Assembly (NCBI GenBank): GCA_010024875.1 | Contig: RGFZ01000005.1 | Coordinates: forward strand, 16,415 to 80,414 | Source: Oxalobacteraceae bacterium | Lineage (GTDB): Bacteria; Pseudomonadota; Gammaproteobacteria; Burkholderiales; Burkholderiaceae_D | DNA: 64,000 nt | Direction: 5' to 3' | The notes under the pieces: generated by a model | Databases searched by the model: none | Told to the model about the DNA's origin: nothing | What the model saw: only the letters and a program-made list of their open reading frames with translations | Made by a program: the position numbers and the translations under genes | In this document: positions 31,755 to 43,368 of the stretch, in pieces | Numbering within the stretch: the first letter of the stretch is position 1 | Layout: each line of letters opens with the position of its first letter

Positions 31755-33116
31755 ATGGCAGAGACCAAGAAAAGCGAGAAAATTCTCGGCGTAAAGGGAA
31801 TGAACGACATCCTCCCCGAGGATGCTCCGTTGTGGGAGTTGTTTGAAAATACCGTTCAATCCGTATTGCGCAGCTATGGCTATCAGCAGATACGCACGCC
31901 TATCGTCGAGCCTACGCCCTTGTTTGCACGCGGCCTTGGAACCGTGACCGATATCGTTGAAAAAGAGATGTACTCATTCACCGACAGCATGAATGGTGAT
32001 GAGCTGACCTTGCGCCCGGAGTGCACGGCCGGGGTGGTGCGCTCGGTGCTGGAACATAACCTGACCTATGATGGCCCCAAGCGTTTGTGGTACGAGGGTC
32101 CGATGTTCCGTCATGAGCGTCCGCAACGTGGCCGTTACCGACAGTTTCATCAGGTGGGTGCCGAAGCCGTGGGTTTTGCCGGCCCCGACATTGATGCCGA
32201 GCTGATCATGCTGTGCCAGCGCCTGTGGGACGACCTTGGTCTAAGCGGCATACGCCTTGAAATCAATTCGATTGGCGATGCACAAGAGCGTCACGCCCAT
32301 CGCGTTGACCTGATCGCCTATTTCGAGCAGCACAAAGACCAACTCGACGCCGATGCGCAGCGCCGCTTGCACAGCAATCCGCTACGCATTCTCGATACCA
32401 AGAATCCGACAATGCAGGAACTGGTAAACAACGCACCCCAGTTGATCGAGTATCTGGGCGAGGAGTCGCGTGCGCACTTCGAGGGCGTGCAGCGCCTGCT
32501 CAAACACAACAACATTCCGTTCACCATCAACCCGCGTCTCGTGCGCGGCATGGATTATTACAACCGTACCGTGTTTGAATGGATCACCGATCAGCTCGGC
32601 TCTCAGGGCACGGTGTGTGGCGGCGGCCGCTATGATCCGCTCGTCGAGATCTTTGGTGGCAAGCCGACCCCGGCGGTGGGTTTTGCCATGGGCGTCGAGC
32701 GACTGCTGGAGCTGATGAAAGCGACCTCTGGTGACGTATCGCGCAGCCAGTGCGATGTGTATCTGGTTCATCAGGGTGAAGCCGCGCAGCTGCAGTCGTT
32801 CACATTGGGCGAGCGCCTGCGCGATGCCGGACTCGATGTTGTGCTACATTGCGCGTCGGCTGGCGGTGCGGGCAGCTTCAAATCGCAAATGAAGCGAGCC
32901 GATGCCAGCGGCGCGGCTTACGCGATCATTCTTGGCGAAGATGAAGTCGCGAACGGTACTGCGACGATCAAGTATCTGCGCGATGCCGACGCGTCCGACA
33001 ATCAGCGCAGCGTCGCACTGGAGTTGGTCGCTGATCATCTGATCGATCACATGACCGCGGACGGCGATCACGACCATGGCCACCTTCACGCGGGCCAGAT
33101 TCACACCCATCATTGA
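31755..33116 (+). CDS. hisS: Histidyl-tRNA synthetase with His-rich C-terminal tail
   Basis: A 453-residue class II synthetase. Motif 2 is [17 protein letters not shown], the histidine-A motif is [13 protein letters not shown], and the motif 3 region is [10 protein letters not shown], followed by the anticodon-binding domain. The last about 20 residues (after [12 protein letters not shown]) hold eight His interleaved with Asp, Gly and other residues, beyond the end of a typical HisRS. The tail might bind metal, but no function is shown. It starts 14 bases after ispG. Confidence 0.95.
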   Translation: MAETKKSEKILGVKGMNDILPEDAPLWELFENTVQSVLRSYGYQQIRTPIVEPTPLFARGLGTVTDIVEKEMYSFTDSMNGDELTLRPECTAGVVRSVLEHNLTYDGPKRLWYEGPMFRHERPQRGRYRQFHQVGAEAVGFAGPDIDAELIMLCQRLWDDLGLSGIRLEINSIGDAQERHAHRVDLIAYFEQHKDQLDADAQRRLHSNPLRILDTKNPTMQELVNNAPQLIEYLGEESRAHFEGVQRLLKHNNIPFTINPRLVRGMDYYNRTVFEWITDQLGSQGTVCGGGRYDPLVEIFGGKPTPAVGFAMGVERLLELMKATSGDVSRSQCDVYLVHQGEAAQLQSFTLGERLRDAGLDVVLHCASAGGAGSFKSQMKRADASGAAYAIILGEDEVANGTATIKYLRDADASDNQRSVALELVADHLIDHMTADGDHDHGHLHAGQIHTHH

Positions 33117-33124
33117 GACTACTC

Positions 33125-33772
33125 ATGGCTTACGATCTCGAAGAACAAGAACAGATCGCCACGCTCAAGGCGTGGTGGAACCAGTACGGCAACCTGGTCA
33201 CCTGGGTGGTGACGGCAGCGCTGCTGTCGTTTGCCGGCTGGTCTGGCTGGAAATACTATCAGCGCGATCAGTCGGGCAAGGCGGCGATGCTCTACGAAGA
33301 AGTCGTCAAGGCAGCCGATGCAAAAGACCCGGCGAAGGTAGCGCGCGCCGCCGAAGACATCAAGGACAAGTTCAGCGGCACGCCGTATGCACAAATGGCG
33401 GCACTCACTGCGGCCAAATCCGCATTCGATGCGGACGACATGAAGACTGCGAAAATGCATCTGCAATGGGTACTCGATCACGGCAAGAGCGATGAGTTCA
33501 AGGCGATTGCTCGCATACGACTGGCCGGCGTGCTGCTCGATGAGAAAGCCTATGATGAAGGCCTCAAGGCGTTGGCATGGGATTTCCCTGAGCAGTTTGC
33601 CGCGCTGGTGGCGGATCGCAAGGGCGATCTGCTGTACGCGCAGAACAAGCCTGAGGAAGCACGCAAGGAATTTCAGGCAGCGCTGGAAAAGACCGAGATC
33701 AAGAACCCGGCGCGTCAATTGATTCAGCTGAAGCTTGATGCGCTCGGCGGCAAAACGTCCACTGCAGGCTGA
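33125..33772 (+). CDS. YfgM-like tetratricopeptide inner-membrane protein
   Basis: A 215-residue single-pass protein. The N-terminal MAYDLEEQEQIATLKAWWNQYG precedes one transmembrane helix (about 24-45), then a TPR-like periplasmic domain (AGVLLDEKAYDEGLKAL, KGDLLYAQNKPEEARKEF). This is the YfgM/UPF0070 family, an ancillary SecYEG translocon protein that works with PpiD. Its place between hisS and bamB is conserved in gamma- and betaproteobacteria. ATG 33125 is chosen. Confidence 0.9.
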   Translation: MAYDLEEQEQIATLKAWWNQYGNLVTWVVTAALLSFAGWSGWKYYQRDQSGKAAMLYEEVVKAADAKDPAKVARAAEDIKDKFSGTPYAQMAALTAAKSAFDADDMKTAKMHLQWVLDHGKSDEFKAIARIRLAGVLLDEKAYDEGLKALAWDFPEQFAALVADRKGDLLYAQNKPEEARKEFQAALEKTEIKNPARQLIQLKLDALGGKTSTAG

Positions 33773-33780
33773 GCGCTGAC

Positions 33781-34929
33781 ATGACACCCATGATGAATCG
33801 TATTGCGCCCGTAGCGGCGGCTGTCATGCTCGCGGCTTGCTCCTCGCTGAATCCCTTTGCCAGCAAGCCAAAGAATTCTCCCGCGCCGCTGACGAGTTTC
33901 ACGCCCAGCATGGCCGTTCGCGTTGTCTGGTCGGTGAACGTCGGCAAGGCGGGCAATCAGGTGCTTCGTCCGGCTTACAGTGAAGATCGCTTGTTTGCCG
34001 CCAATGAGAACGGCGAGCTGATGAGCATCGATCCGTCGAATGGCAAGATCGCCTGGAAAATCAACACGGGTACTCGTCTGGTATCAGGCGTCGCTGCAGA
34101 TGGTGGCACAGTCGTTGTCGCGGGTGCCGAGGGGGTGGTGCAGGCATTTGATGCCGCATCAGGCCAGAAGCGATGGAAATTCGATGCCTCCACCGAAGTG
34201 CTGTCGGCGCCCGCGATCGGCAACGGCACGGTAGTAGTGCGCAGTTTAGACAACCGCATCGTTGCACTAGATGCCGGTACGGGAAATCGTCGCTGGTACT
34301 TGCAGCGCAACACGCCGGCACTGTCGTTGCACGCCGCGCCCGGCATCGTTGTCTCTGATGGTTTGGCGTTCGTAGCCTTGCCTGCAGGCCGTCTGATCGC
34401 GTTGTCCTCGCTGAGCGGAGCGCCGCGCTGGGAAGTCTCGGTGGCCGAGCCACGCGGCGCCACCGAGCTGGAGCGCGTCTCCGATGTGTCTGGCACACCC
34501 GTATTGATGGGACGCGATATCTGTGCGACCTCGTATCAAGGCCGGATTGCTTGCGTAGATGCTGGCAATGGCACCTTGCGTTGGGCCAGAGAGTTGTCGG
34601 CGGCGGTCGGCCCCGGTATCGATCAGCGCTATGTGTTCGCCGCTGACGACAAAGGCAATCTACAGGCTTTCGCGCGCGAGTCAGGAAGCAACCTCTGGCG
34701 CAACACCAGCCTTGCATGGCGTGGACTATCAGCACCGGTGTCGTTCGGACGCGCAGTCGTGGTCGGCGACCGCCAGGGCTATCTGCATTTTCTCTCGCGC
34801 GAGGAAGGTGCGATGCTGGCCCGCTTGTCGACCGATGGCAGTGCCGTCAGCGCTACGCCGCTGGTCGCAGGGTCGAGCCTGATCGTCCAGACCCAAGATG
34901 GCAAGCTGATGGCTGTTGCCTCTGACTGA
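33781..34929 (+). CDS. bamB: Outer-membrane assembly lipoprotein BamB
   Basis: A 382-residue component of the BAM complex, which inserts beta-barrel proteins. The signal peptide ends in the lipobox LAAC. The mature protein is an eight-bladed propeller of PQQ-type repeats, each with a Gly-x-x-x-Trp pattern (NGKIAWKINTG, SGQKRWKFD, TGNRRWYLQ, NGTLRWARE). It starts eight bases after the yfgM-like gene. Length is normal. Confidence 0.94.
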   Translation: MTPMMNRIAPVAAAVMLAACSSLNPFASKPKNSPAPLTSFTPSMAVRVVWSVNVGKAGNQVLRPAYSEDRLFAANENGELMSIDPSNGKIAWKINTGTRLVSGVAADGGTVVVAGAEGVVQAFDAASGQKRWKFDASTEVLSAPAIGNGTVVVRSLDNRIVALDAGTGNRRWYLQRNTPALSLHAAPGIVVSDGLAFVALPAGRLIALSSLSGAPRWEVSVAEPRGATELERVSDVSGTPVLMGRDICATSYQGRIACVDAGNGTLRWARELSAAVGPGIDQRYVFAADDKGNLQAFARESGSNLWRNTSLAWRGLSAPVSFGRAVVVGDRQGYLHFLSREEGAMLARLSTDGSAVSATPLVAGSSLIVQTQDGKLMAVASD

Positions 34930-34977
34930 GCGCAATACCCATAAACCACTAATACGCCGGCATGGCCGGCACCTGAC

Positions 34978-35017
34978 GGGGAGCCTTGGGGCACGGCTTA
35001 GTGTCCCCCGGCTCCCC
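34978..35017 (+). promoter_or_regulatory. Long hairpin in the der leader
   Basis: GGGGAGCC (34978-34985) pairs with GGCTCCCC (35010-35017), and inside it GGGGCAC pairs with GTGTCCCC around a GGCTTA loop with small bulges. The ribosome site (GGAG) of der overlaps the end of the stem, and a run of five T lies about 6 nt after it. It could be an attenuator, a translational control or a processing site between bamB and der. Confidence 0.5.
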
Positions 35018-35027
35018 GGAGATTTTT

Positions 35028-36365
35028 ATGAAGCCGGTAATAGCACTCATCGGCCGACCTAACGTCGGCAAATCAACCTTGTTCAATCGCCTCACACGGA
35101 GCCGCGATGCGCTGGTGGCCGACCTGCCGGGTTTGACACGCGATCGCCACTATGGCGAAGGCAGGATAGGTGCGCATCCTTTTTTAGTGATCGACACCGG
35201 AGGCTTTGAACCAGTCGCCAAGGATGGCATCCTGCATGAGATGGCGAAGCAGACCAAGCAGGCGGTTGCCGAAGCCGATGTGGTCGTATTTCTGGTCGAT
35301 GGCAGACAAGGTCTGACGCCGCATGACAAGACCATCACGGATTTTCTGCGCAAGTCCGGTGCTCAGGTGATGTTGGTGGTGAACAAGTCTGAGGGCATGA
35401 AGTACACCTCGGTCACCGCAGATTTTTATGAGCTTGGTCTGGGCGACCCGTATGTGATCTCTGCTGCGCATGGCGATGGTGTTGCTGATCTCGTTGAGCA
35501 GGCGCTCGATCTGGCGACCAAAGCACAACCGCAACAAGAAGAAGAAACACCTGCCGCAAAAGGTATTCGCATCGCCGTTGTCGGCAGACCGAATGTTGGC
35601 AAGTCTACGATGGTGAACACCCTGCTGGGCGAAGAGCGCGTGATTGCATTCGATATGCCGGGCACGACGCGCGACTCGATCGAAATACCCTTCGAGCGCA
35701 ATGGCAAGCATTACTCGCTGATCGACACAGCCGGCATACGGCGCAAGGGCAAGGTATTCGAGGCCATCGAAAAATTCTCCGTGGTGAAGACATTGCAATC
35801 GATCTCAGAAGCGAATGTCGTGCTGCTGCTTCTAGATGCGCAACAGGATATCTCAGAGCAAGACGCTCACATCGCTGGTTTTGTGCTGGAGGCGGGCCGC
35901 GCACTGGTGGTGGGCGTGAACAAATGGGATGGCTTGACTTCGGATCAACGCGACCATATCAAGCGTGAGATCGATCGCAAGCTCGGCTTCCTCGCATTCG
36001 CGAAACTGCATTTTATTTCTGCGCTCAAAGCCTCGGGAATTGCACCATTGATGAAATCGATTGATGCCGCCTATGCAGCGGCGATGGCAAAACTTCCTAC
36101 ACCTCAGCTCACGCGTGCTTTGCAGGAGGCGATCGATCATCAACAGCCTCGGCGCAGAGGTTCAGTGCGTCCCAAGCTTCGTTACGCGCACCAAGGCGGA
36201 CAAAATCCTCCAGTGATTGTTATTCACGGTAACGCGCTCGAAGCCATCGATGCGAATTACAAGCGTTATCTGGAGAAGCATTTTCGCGAAAGTTTTTCTC
36301 TGACAGGCACTCCATTACGCATAGAGTTACGTTCAGGAAAAAACCCTTTTTCCAGACAGGAATAG
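35028..36365 (+). CDS. der: Ribosome-assembly GTPase Der (EngA)
   Basis: A 445-residue essential GTPase with two tandem G domains for 50S assembly. G1 motifs [12 protein letters not shown] (about 9) and [12 protein letters not shown] (about 188) are both intact, with DTGG and DTAG Walker B motifs, NKSE and NKWD specificity motifs, and a C-terminal KH-like domain. ATG 35028 (MKPVIALIG) is preferred over an upstream frame start at 34986. Intact. Confidence 0.96.
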   Translation: MKPVIALIGRPNVGKSTLFNRLTRSRDALVADLPGLTRDRHYGEGRIGAHPFLVIDTGGFEPVAKDGILHEMAKQTKQAVAEADVVVFLVDGRQGLTPHDKTITDFLRKSGAQVMLVVNKSEGMKYTSVTADFYELGLGDPYVISAAHGDGVADLVEQALDLATKAQPQQEEETPAAKGIRIAVVGRPNVGKSTMVNTLLGEERVIAFDMPGTTRDSIEIPFERNGKHYSLIDTAGIRRKGKVFEAIEKFSVVKTLQSISEANVVLLLLDAQQDISEQDAHIAGFVLEAGRALVVGVNKWDGLTSDQRDHIKREIDRKLGFLAFAKLHFISALKASGIAPLMKSIDAAYAAAMAKLPTPQLTRALQEAIDHQQPRRRGSVRPKLRYAHQGGQNPPVIVIHGNALEAIDANYKRYLEKHFRESFSLTGTPLRIELRSGKNPFSRQE

Positions 36366-36499
36366 ATTTGCGTTTTCTCCCGTGTCGTTTGCCAGTGTGC
36401 GGCAAAATCGATTACATTCGCGTCGTGGACCTTTTTCTGGTGCTTGCACTTTTTTGCACCATCCCAATCTGCTGAACTTGACAATAAAACGGAGCTTCC

Positions 36500-36736
36500 A
36501 TGAGCAATAAAGGGCAACTGCTTCAGGACCCTTTCCTGAATGCCTTACGAAAAGAGCACGTTCCTGTATCCATCTATCTGGTGAATGGCATCAAGCTGCA
36601 GGGACACGTGGAGTCGTTCGATCAGTACGTTGTGCTGCTGCGCAATACCGTGACCCAGATGGTGTACAAGCACGCTATCTCGACCGTGGTGCCTGCCCGT
36701 GCGGTTAATCTGAACGCCGATTCCGATTCCGAATAA
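36500..36736 (+). CDS. hfq: RNA chaperone Hfq
   Basis: A 78-residue hexameric Sm-like protein that pairs small RNAs with mRNAs. The Sm1 motif ([20 protein letters not shown]) and Sm2 motif (YKHAISTV) are complete. ACGGAG precedes the ATG. The 134-base gap after der contains two small hairpins (one with the arms TTTGCC and GGCAAA) and probably carries an hfq promoter, though I cannot place one firmly. It heads hfq-hflX-hflK-hflC. Confidence 0.96.
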   Translation: MSNKGQLLQDPFLNALRKEHVPVSIYLVNGIKLQGHVESFDQYVVLLRNTVTQMVYKHAISTVVPARAVNLNADSDSE

Positions 36737-36770
36737 GCTTCCCGAGGCCTCGCCGGCCGGAATCCATCTG

Positions 36771-37913
36771 ATGAGAGCCGCCCTGGTAGGTGTTGATTTT
36801 GGCAAGGGTGATTTCCTCGCCAGCCTGGAAGAGCTTTCGCTTTTGGCAAAATCAGCCGGCGCAGATCCCATTGCCAGCATTACTGGGCGCCGCGCCGGCC
36901 CCGATGCCGCGCTATTCGTTGGCTCGGGTAAGGCGGACGAGATCGGTGATGCCGTCGCCGATCTCGGCCTCGATCTCGTCATTTTCAACCACGCCTTGTC
37001 GCCCGCTCAACAGCGCAACCTTGAGCGGCACCTGAAGGTCAGAGTGGTTGACCGCACGAGTCTCATCCTCGACATCTTCGCCCAACGAGCGCAGAGCCAT
37101 GAGGGCAAAGTCCAAGTCGAGCTGGCCCAGCTCAAGCACCTGGCGACGCGTCTGGTTCGCGGCTGGACCCACCTTGAGCGCCAGAAGGGCGGCATCGGTC
37201 TTCGCGGTCCGGGCGAGACCCAGCTTGAGACAGATCGTCGGCTGATCGGTGCCCGGGTAAAGATGCTGCAGTCCAAGCTGGACAAGCTGCAGCGTCAGCG
37301 CGCCACGCAGCGCCGCGCGCGCGAACGCAACCATACCTTTTCAGTGTCCCTCGTCGGCTATACCAATGCGGGCAAGTCGACTTTGTTCAACAACATGACC
37401 AAGGCTGGCGTTTATGCCGCCAATCAGCTCTTCGCGACGCTGGATACGACCTCCCGCCGTGTGCATCTGGGCGAAGTCGGTAACGTGGTCGTGTCGGATA
37501 CGGTCGGATTCATCCGCGACCTTCCGACCCAGCTAGTGGCTGCGTTTCGCGCAACGCTGGAGGAGACGATTCATGCCGATCTTTTGCTCCATGTGGTCGA
37601 TGCCGCGAGCCCGGTGCGCAATGAACAGATCGAGCAGGTCAACGCCGTGCTGACCGAGATTGGGGCCGATCATGTGCCCCAGGTACTGGTCTGGAACAAG
37701 ATTGATCTGGCGGGTCTTCCGCCGACAATCGAACGTGATGAATATGATAAAATCTGTCGAGTTTTTGCCAGTGCGCACTCGGGTGAAGGCGTCGATTTGC
37801 TGAGGCAGGCGATTGCCGAATTCGCACAGGCGGCTGGCGGCGACTCAGTGCGACATCCGCGGGACGACGCCGGCATTGATGCTGCCGAGCTGGCCTCCGG
37901 ATCTCGCCTCTGA
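36771..37913 (+). CDS. hflX: Ribosome-associated GTPase HflX
   Basis: A 380-residue GTPase that splits stalled ribosomes under stress. An N-terminal nucleotide-binding domain (SPAQQRNLERHLKVRVVDRT) is followed by a helical linker (GGIGLRGPGETQLETDRR) and a G domain with GYTNAGKSTLFN, DTVGFIRDLP and NKIDL. It is downstream of hfq as in many Proteobacteria. Intact. Confidence 0.95.
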   Translation: MRAALVGVDFGKGDFLASLEELSLLAKSAGADPIASITGRRAGPDAALFVGSGKADEIGDAVADLGLDLVIFNHALSPAQQRNLERHLKVRVVDRTSLILDIFAQRAQSHEGKVQVELAQLKHLATRLVRGWTHLERQKGGIGLRGPGETQLETDRRLIGARVKMLQSKLDKLQRQRATQRRARERNHTFSVSLVGYTNAGKSTLFNNMTKAGVYAANQLFATLDTTSRRVHLGEVGNVVVSDTVGFIRDLPTQLVAAFRATLEETIHADLLLHVVDAASPVRNEQIEQVNAVLTEIGADHVPQVLVWNKIDLAGLPPTIERDEYDKICRVFASAHSGEGVDLLRQAIAEFAQAAGGDSVRHPRDDAGIDAAELASGSRL

Positions 37914-37992
37914 CCATGACGCCTGTGGTCACCGGGCCTGAATCGGCGTTTCACTCAAGATTAAAAAAGACCACACCGCGGAACGCGACAGC

Positions 37993-39267
37993 ATGCTCGG
38001 ACACCTGATCAATAAATTTCGTCTCCTGTTTTCGCTGAATGATCCGCGCTGGGGCAGAGGTTCCGGCGACGATGGTCAGGAGCCGCGCCAGAACAATCAG
38101 CGACCCAACGACGGTCCGCCGGATCTCGACCAGCTGTGGCGCGATTTCAATCAGCGCCTGAACCGTCTGTTCGGTGGCAAGGGCGGCGGTCGCGGCGACG
38201 GTGGAGGCATGCCCGGCGATGCGAGTGGTGCTGGCATCAGCGCCGGTGTGGTGGCAGTGGTCATCGGCTTCCTTTGGTTGGTCAGTGGCTTCTTCATCAT
38301 CCAGGAGGGTCAGACCGGTGTCATCATGACCTTTGGCAAATTCAGTCACTCCACCCCGCCTGGCTTCAACTGGCGTTGGCCTTATCCGATCCAGACGCAT
38401 GAGGTCGTCAACCTGTCGCAGGTGCGTACGGTCGAGGTGGGTTATCGGGGTAATGTGCGCAACAAGCTCGCGCGCGAATCACTCATGCTGACCGATGATG
38501 AAAACATCATCGACATACAGTTCGCCGTTCAGTACCGGCTCAAGGATGCATCCCAATGGGTGTTCAATAACCGCGATCAGGAAGATACGGTCAAAGAAGT
38601 CGCCGAAACAGCGATTCGCGAGATTGTCGGCAAGAGCAAGATGGATTTCGTGCTGTACGAGGGCCGTGAAAAAGTTGCTTTCGATACCAGCGCCCTGATG
38701 CAACAGATACTCGATCGTTACAAGATCGGTGTGCTCGTCACGAATGTCACGATGCAGGCAGTCCAGCCCCCCGAGCAGGTTCAGGCGTCGTTCGACGATG
38801 CGGTCAAGGCTGGTCAGGATCGCGAGCGTCAGAAGAACGAGGGTCAGGCGTATGCGAATGACATCGTACCCCGCGCGCGCGGTGCCGCATCACGGCTGCT
38901 GCAGGAATCCGAAGGTTATCGCTCGCGCGTGGTAGCGAACGCCGAAGGTGAAGCTTCCCGCTTCAGCAAGATTCTGGTCGAGTACCAGAAAGCTCCGGCC
39001 GTGACTCGCGACCGCATGTATATCGAGGCCATGCAGCAAATTTTTACCAGTACGACCAAGGTCATGGTCGATACCAAGTCGAACAACAGCATGATCTACC
39101 TGCCGCTTGACAAGCTGATCGCGCAAACCGCTGCGGAATCAGCAGCAGCGTTGCAGCAGGCGCCAGCGCCAACTGCTGATGGTGCTGTTCCCGCCACCGA
39201 GGGTGCGAGATTGCCCGAACCCAGAAGCCGCGACAGCCGCAGTTCGCGTGACCGGGAGACTCGCTGA
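37993..39267 (+). CDS. hflK: FtsH modulator subunit HflK
   Basis: A 424-residue membrane protein that with HflC forms a cage around the FtsH protease. A Gly/Asp/Arg-rich cytoplasmic N-terminus (about 1-75) is followed by one transmembrane helix (about 80-100), a Band-7/SPFH domain, a long coiled coil, and a Pro/Ala/Arg-rich tail. The stop overlaps the hflC start (TGATG), so they are made together. Confidence 0.94.
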   Translation: MLGHLINKFRLLFSLNDPRWGRGSGDDGQEPRQNNQRPNDGPPDLDQLWRDFNQRLNRLFGGKGGGRGDGGGMPGDASGAGISAGVVAVVIGFLWLVSGFFIIQEGQTGVIMTFGKFSHSTPPGFNWRWPYPIQTHEVVNLSQVRTVEVGYRGNVRNKLARESLMLTDDENIIDIQFAVQYRLKDASQWVFNNRDQEDTVKEVAETAIREIVGKSKMDFVLYEGREKVAFDTSALMQQILDRYKIGVLVTNVTMQAVQPPEQVQASFDDAVKAGQDRERQKNEGQAYANDIVPRARGAASRLLQESEGYRSRVVANAEGEASRFSKILVEYQKAPAVTRDRMYIEAMQQIFTSTTKVMVDTKSNNSMIYLPLDKLIAQTAAESAAALQQAPAPTADGAVPATEGARLPEPRSRDSRSSRDRETR

Positions 39268-40145
39268 TGAATCGTCTCATCTCCACCGTCATTGCCAGCC
39301 TGATCGCGCTGGCGATACTGATGTCAACCTTGTTCGTGGTCGATCAGCGTCAGTTCGCGATTGTGTTTGCGCTGGGCGAGGTCAAGGAAGTGATCAAGGA
39401 ACCGGGCCTGCATTTCAAGCTTCCGCCGCCGTTCCAGAACGTGATCTTTCTCGACAAGCGTATCCTTACCCTGGATACCCCCGAGCCTGATCGTTTCATC
39501 ACGGCAGAAAAGAAAAACATCCTCGTCGATGCGTTCGTCAAATGGCGCATCGTCGATCCGCGCTTGTACTTCATCAGTTTTGGTGGCGACGAGCGGCGCG
39601 CCCAGGACCGCATGGCGCAGATCGTCAAGGCAGCATTGAATGACGAGATTACCAAGCGTACTGTGCGTGAGGTGATTTCTGGCGAGCGCGGCAAAGTGAT
39701 GGATGCAATCCGCAACAAGGTGGCCGAAGAGGTCAAGCAGATCGGTGGACAGATCGTGGATGTTCGACTGAAGCGCGTTGACTACGTCGAGCAGATCAAC
39801 AATTCAGTTTACGAGCGCATGAAGTCCGAGCGCGCCCGCGTCGCCAATGAATTGCGCTCGACCGGTGCTGCCGAGTCGGAAAAAATTCGCGCCGATGCAG
39901 ATCGCCAGCGCACCGTGATACTCGCCGAAGCTTATCGTCAGGCCGAATCGATACGTGGTGATGGCGACGCCAAAGCGGCTCGCATCTACGCGCAGGCCTT
40001 TGGGCAGAACCCTGATTTTTACAAGTTTTCTCGCAGTCTTGAAGCCTATCGAGAGAGTTTCAAAACCCGTAGTGATGTGTTGCTGATCGATCCCAATTCG
40101 GAGTTCCTGAAATACTTCAAGGCGCCCGGCGGTGTCCGTAAATAA
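39267..40145 (+). CDS. hflC: FtsH modulator subunit HflC
   Basis: A 292-residue partner of HflK. An N-terminal transmembrane helix (about 5-24) is followed by an SPFH domain (VDQRQFAIVFALGEVK, DKRILTLDTPEPDRF) and a coiled-coil region rich in Ala, Arg and Glu (EKIRADADRQRTVILAEAYR). It starts in the hflK stop codon. Length is normal. Confidence 0.95.
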   Translation: MNRLISTVIASLIALAILMSTLFVVDQRQFAIVFALGEVKEVIKEPGLHFKLPPPFQNVIFLDKRILTLDTPEPDRFITAEKKNILVDAFVKWRIVDPRLYFISFGGDERRAQDRMAQIVKAALNDEITKRTVREVISGERGKVMDAIRNKVAEEVKQIGGQIVDVRLKRVDYVEQINNSVYERMKSERARVANELRSTGAAESEKIRADADRQRTVILAEAYRQAESIRGDGDAKAARIYAQAFGQNPDFYKFSRSLEAYRESFKTRSDVLLIDPNSEFLKYFKAPGGVRK

Positions 40146-40156
40146 CAGGTAGCCGG

Positions 40157-40357
40157 GTGTCGTCCAGCCTGCTGCTCGCATTCGGCTTGTTCTGCGTATT
40201 CGAAGGGTTATTTCCCTTCCTGGCGCCGGGTCGCTGGCGCGAGACCTTCCTGCAGTTAGCCCGCCTGTCTGACGGCCAGATCCGTTTTTTTGGTCTGACG
40301 GCCATCCTGTTTGGTATCCTGCTGCTCGCTTTTCGTTTGGTTGTTTCCGACTCCTGA
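40157..40357 (+). CDS. DUF2065 small membrane protein
   Basis: A 66-residue protein with two hydrophobic helices (about 4-22 and 45-62) and a short loop with the family pattern GRWRETFLQLARLSDGQIRFFGL. This is the DUF2065 family, almost always found next to hflC and hisZ or purA. The GTG at 40157 follows CAGG. Function unknown. Confidence 0.88.
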   Translation: MSSSLLLAFGLFCVFEGLFPFLAPGRWRETFLQLARLSDGQIRFFGLTAILFGILLLAFRLVVSDS

Positions 40358-40374
40358 ATTAAGTACAGATTGTC

Positions 40375-41426
40375 ATGCCTAATTGGCTACTTCCCGAGAA
40401 CATTGCTGACGTCCTTCCCTCCGAAGCCCGCAAGACCGAGGAGTTACGGCGCGGTTTGCTGGACCAGTTCCGTCGCTATGGCTACGAGCTGGTCATGCCG
40501 CCGATGCTGGAGTATGTGGATTCGCTGATGCCATTCCCGGATCAGGATATGGACCTGCGCATGTTCAAGCTGGTGGATCAGCTCTCTGGCCGCACCATGG
40601 GTCTGCGCGCCGACATGACGATACAAGTCGCGCGCCCCTGCAGATCGGCGCCGAAATCTATGGCCATGCGGGGCTGGAGGCCGACATCGAGATTCAGTCA
40701 CTGGCGCTGGCTTCGGTGCAGCTGTCCGGATTGTCGAAGGTCACGCTGGATCTGTCGCATAACGGCATCCTGCACGCGATCCTCGAAGACGATGAGCGCG
40801 CCATCAGACATTACACTGAGATCGTTGGCATGCTGCGCTCCAAGGATTTGCCCGGGTTGAAGGCGTTTACCGCAGGTTTTGCCGTCACTGTGCGCGATGC
40901 GTTGGCAGCGCTGATGGCCTTGCACGGCGACGTCAGTGTGCTGCAACGTGCGCGCGAGCTCCTGCCATCCAAACCCGGAATCACGCAGGCGCTGGATGAA
41001 CTCGCTGTGCTGGCCAGGTCGGCTGCTGATGTCAGAGTGAACATCGACCTCGCCGATCTGTCAGGCTATCAATACGAGAGCGGTGCGATGTTTGCGCTGT
41101 ATGTCGAAGGCTTGCCGAACGCGGTCGCGCGCGGTGGACGCTACGATCATGTCGGCGAGGCCTTTGGTCGTGCGCGACCAGCGACCGGCTTTTCGATGGA
41201 CTTGCGCGAAGTCGCGCGTCTGCTGCCCGCGGCCGCGCCCGCAAGCGCCATTCGCGCGCCGTGGGGCAGGGAGCCTGCGCTGACGTCCCTGATTGCCTCG
41301 CTGCGCGCTCAGGGAGAGATCGTTATACAGCTGCTGCCCGGCGAGGCAAGTGGCGAACAGGAATTCGATTGCGATCGCGAGATCGTCGCCGAGGGTGGAA
41401 AATTTCTAGTGAAAGCACTGCAGTGA
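40375..41426 (+). pseudogene. hisZ: ATP phosphoribosyltransferase regulatory subunit, frame-disrupted
   Basis: HisZ is a catalytically inactive HisRS-like subunit needed with short HisG for the first step of histidine synthesis. The N-terminal frame ([20 protein letters not shown] to [10 protein letters not shown]) is normal up to about 40632. The frame then changes: the conserved [20 protein letters not shown] resumes in another frame from about 40635 and continues to 41426. About 30-35 residues are absent at the join, including the region that normally reads CYAGSVLH. No single protein can be made from this sequence. Confidence 0.9.
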
Positions 41427-42809
<1,383 letters not shown>

Positions 42810-42816
42810 TCCATGT

Positions 42817-43326
42817 ATGGGACAGGAGAGTGGCAACGGCCATCTGTGGATCTCCTGGGATGAATATCATCGCGCGATAGAGTCACTCGCCAAGCAGGTG
42901 CATCAGTCTGGCTGGCAGTTCGATCAGGCTCTGTGTCTGGCGCGCGGAGGTTTGCGGGTCGGGGATGTTTTTTCGAGATTGTTCAAGGTACCGCTGGCGA
43001 TCCTGTCGACCAGCTCATATCGCGAGGCATCTGGTACGCAGCGCGGTGAGCTCGATATTGCCAACAGCATCACCTCGACGGCAGGGCCGCTGGCCGGACG
43101 CATACTGCTGATCGATGATCTGGTGGACTCGGGTATCACGCTGCAGCATGTCCAGGAGTATCTGAGGCAGCATTTTGCCGAGGTGGAGGAGGTGCGCTCG
43201 GCAGTCATCTGGTACAAGGCCTGCTCGGTAATGCACCCGGATTATTATCTCGAATATCTGCCAGACAGCCCGTGGATACATCAGCCGTTCGAGCAGTATG
43301 ACGATATTACGCCAGACAAGCTGTGA
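42817..43326 (+). CDS. Phosphoribosyltransferase (PRTase family)
   Basis: A 169-residue type I phosphoribosyltransferase. The PRPP-binding motif ILLIDDLVDSGITLQ is at about 100-114, and the PPi loop region ALCLARGGLRVGD is upstream. It resembles the hypoxanthine/xanthine/guanine PRTases found next to purA in Burkholderiales. The substrate cannot be fixed. ATG 42817 is seven bases after the purA stop but lacks a clear ribosome site. Confidence 0.82.
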   Translation: MGQESGNGHLWISWDEYHRAIESLAKQVHQSGWQFDQALCLARGGLRVGDVFSRLFKVPLAILSTSSYREASGTQRGELDIANSITSTAGPLAGRILLIDDLVDSGITLQHVQEYLRQHFAEVEEVRSAVIWYKACSVMHPDYYLEYLPDSPWIHQPFEQYDDITPDKL

Positions 43327-43368
43327 CTTCCCTCGAAACGCACTTTAGTCATCTCGCCCGGAAACACC

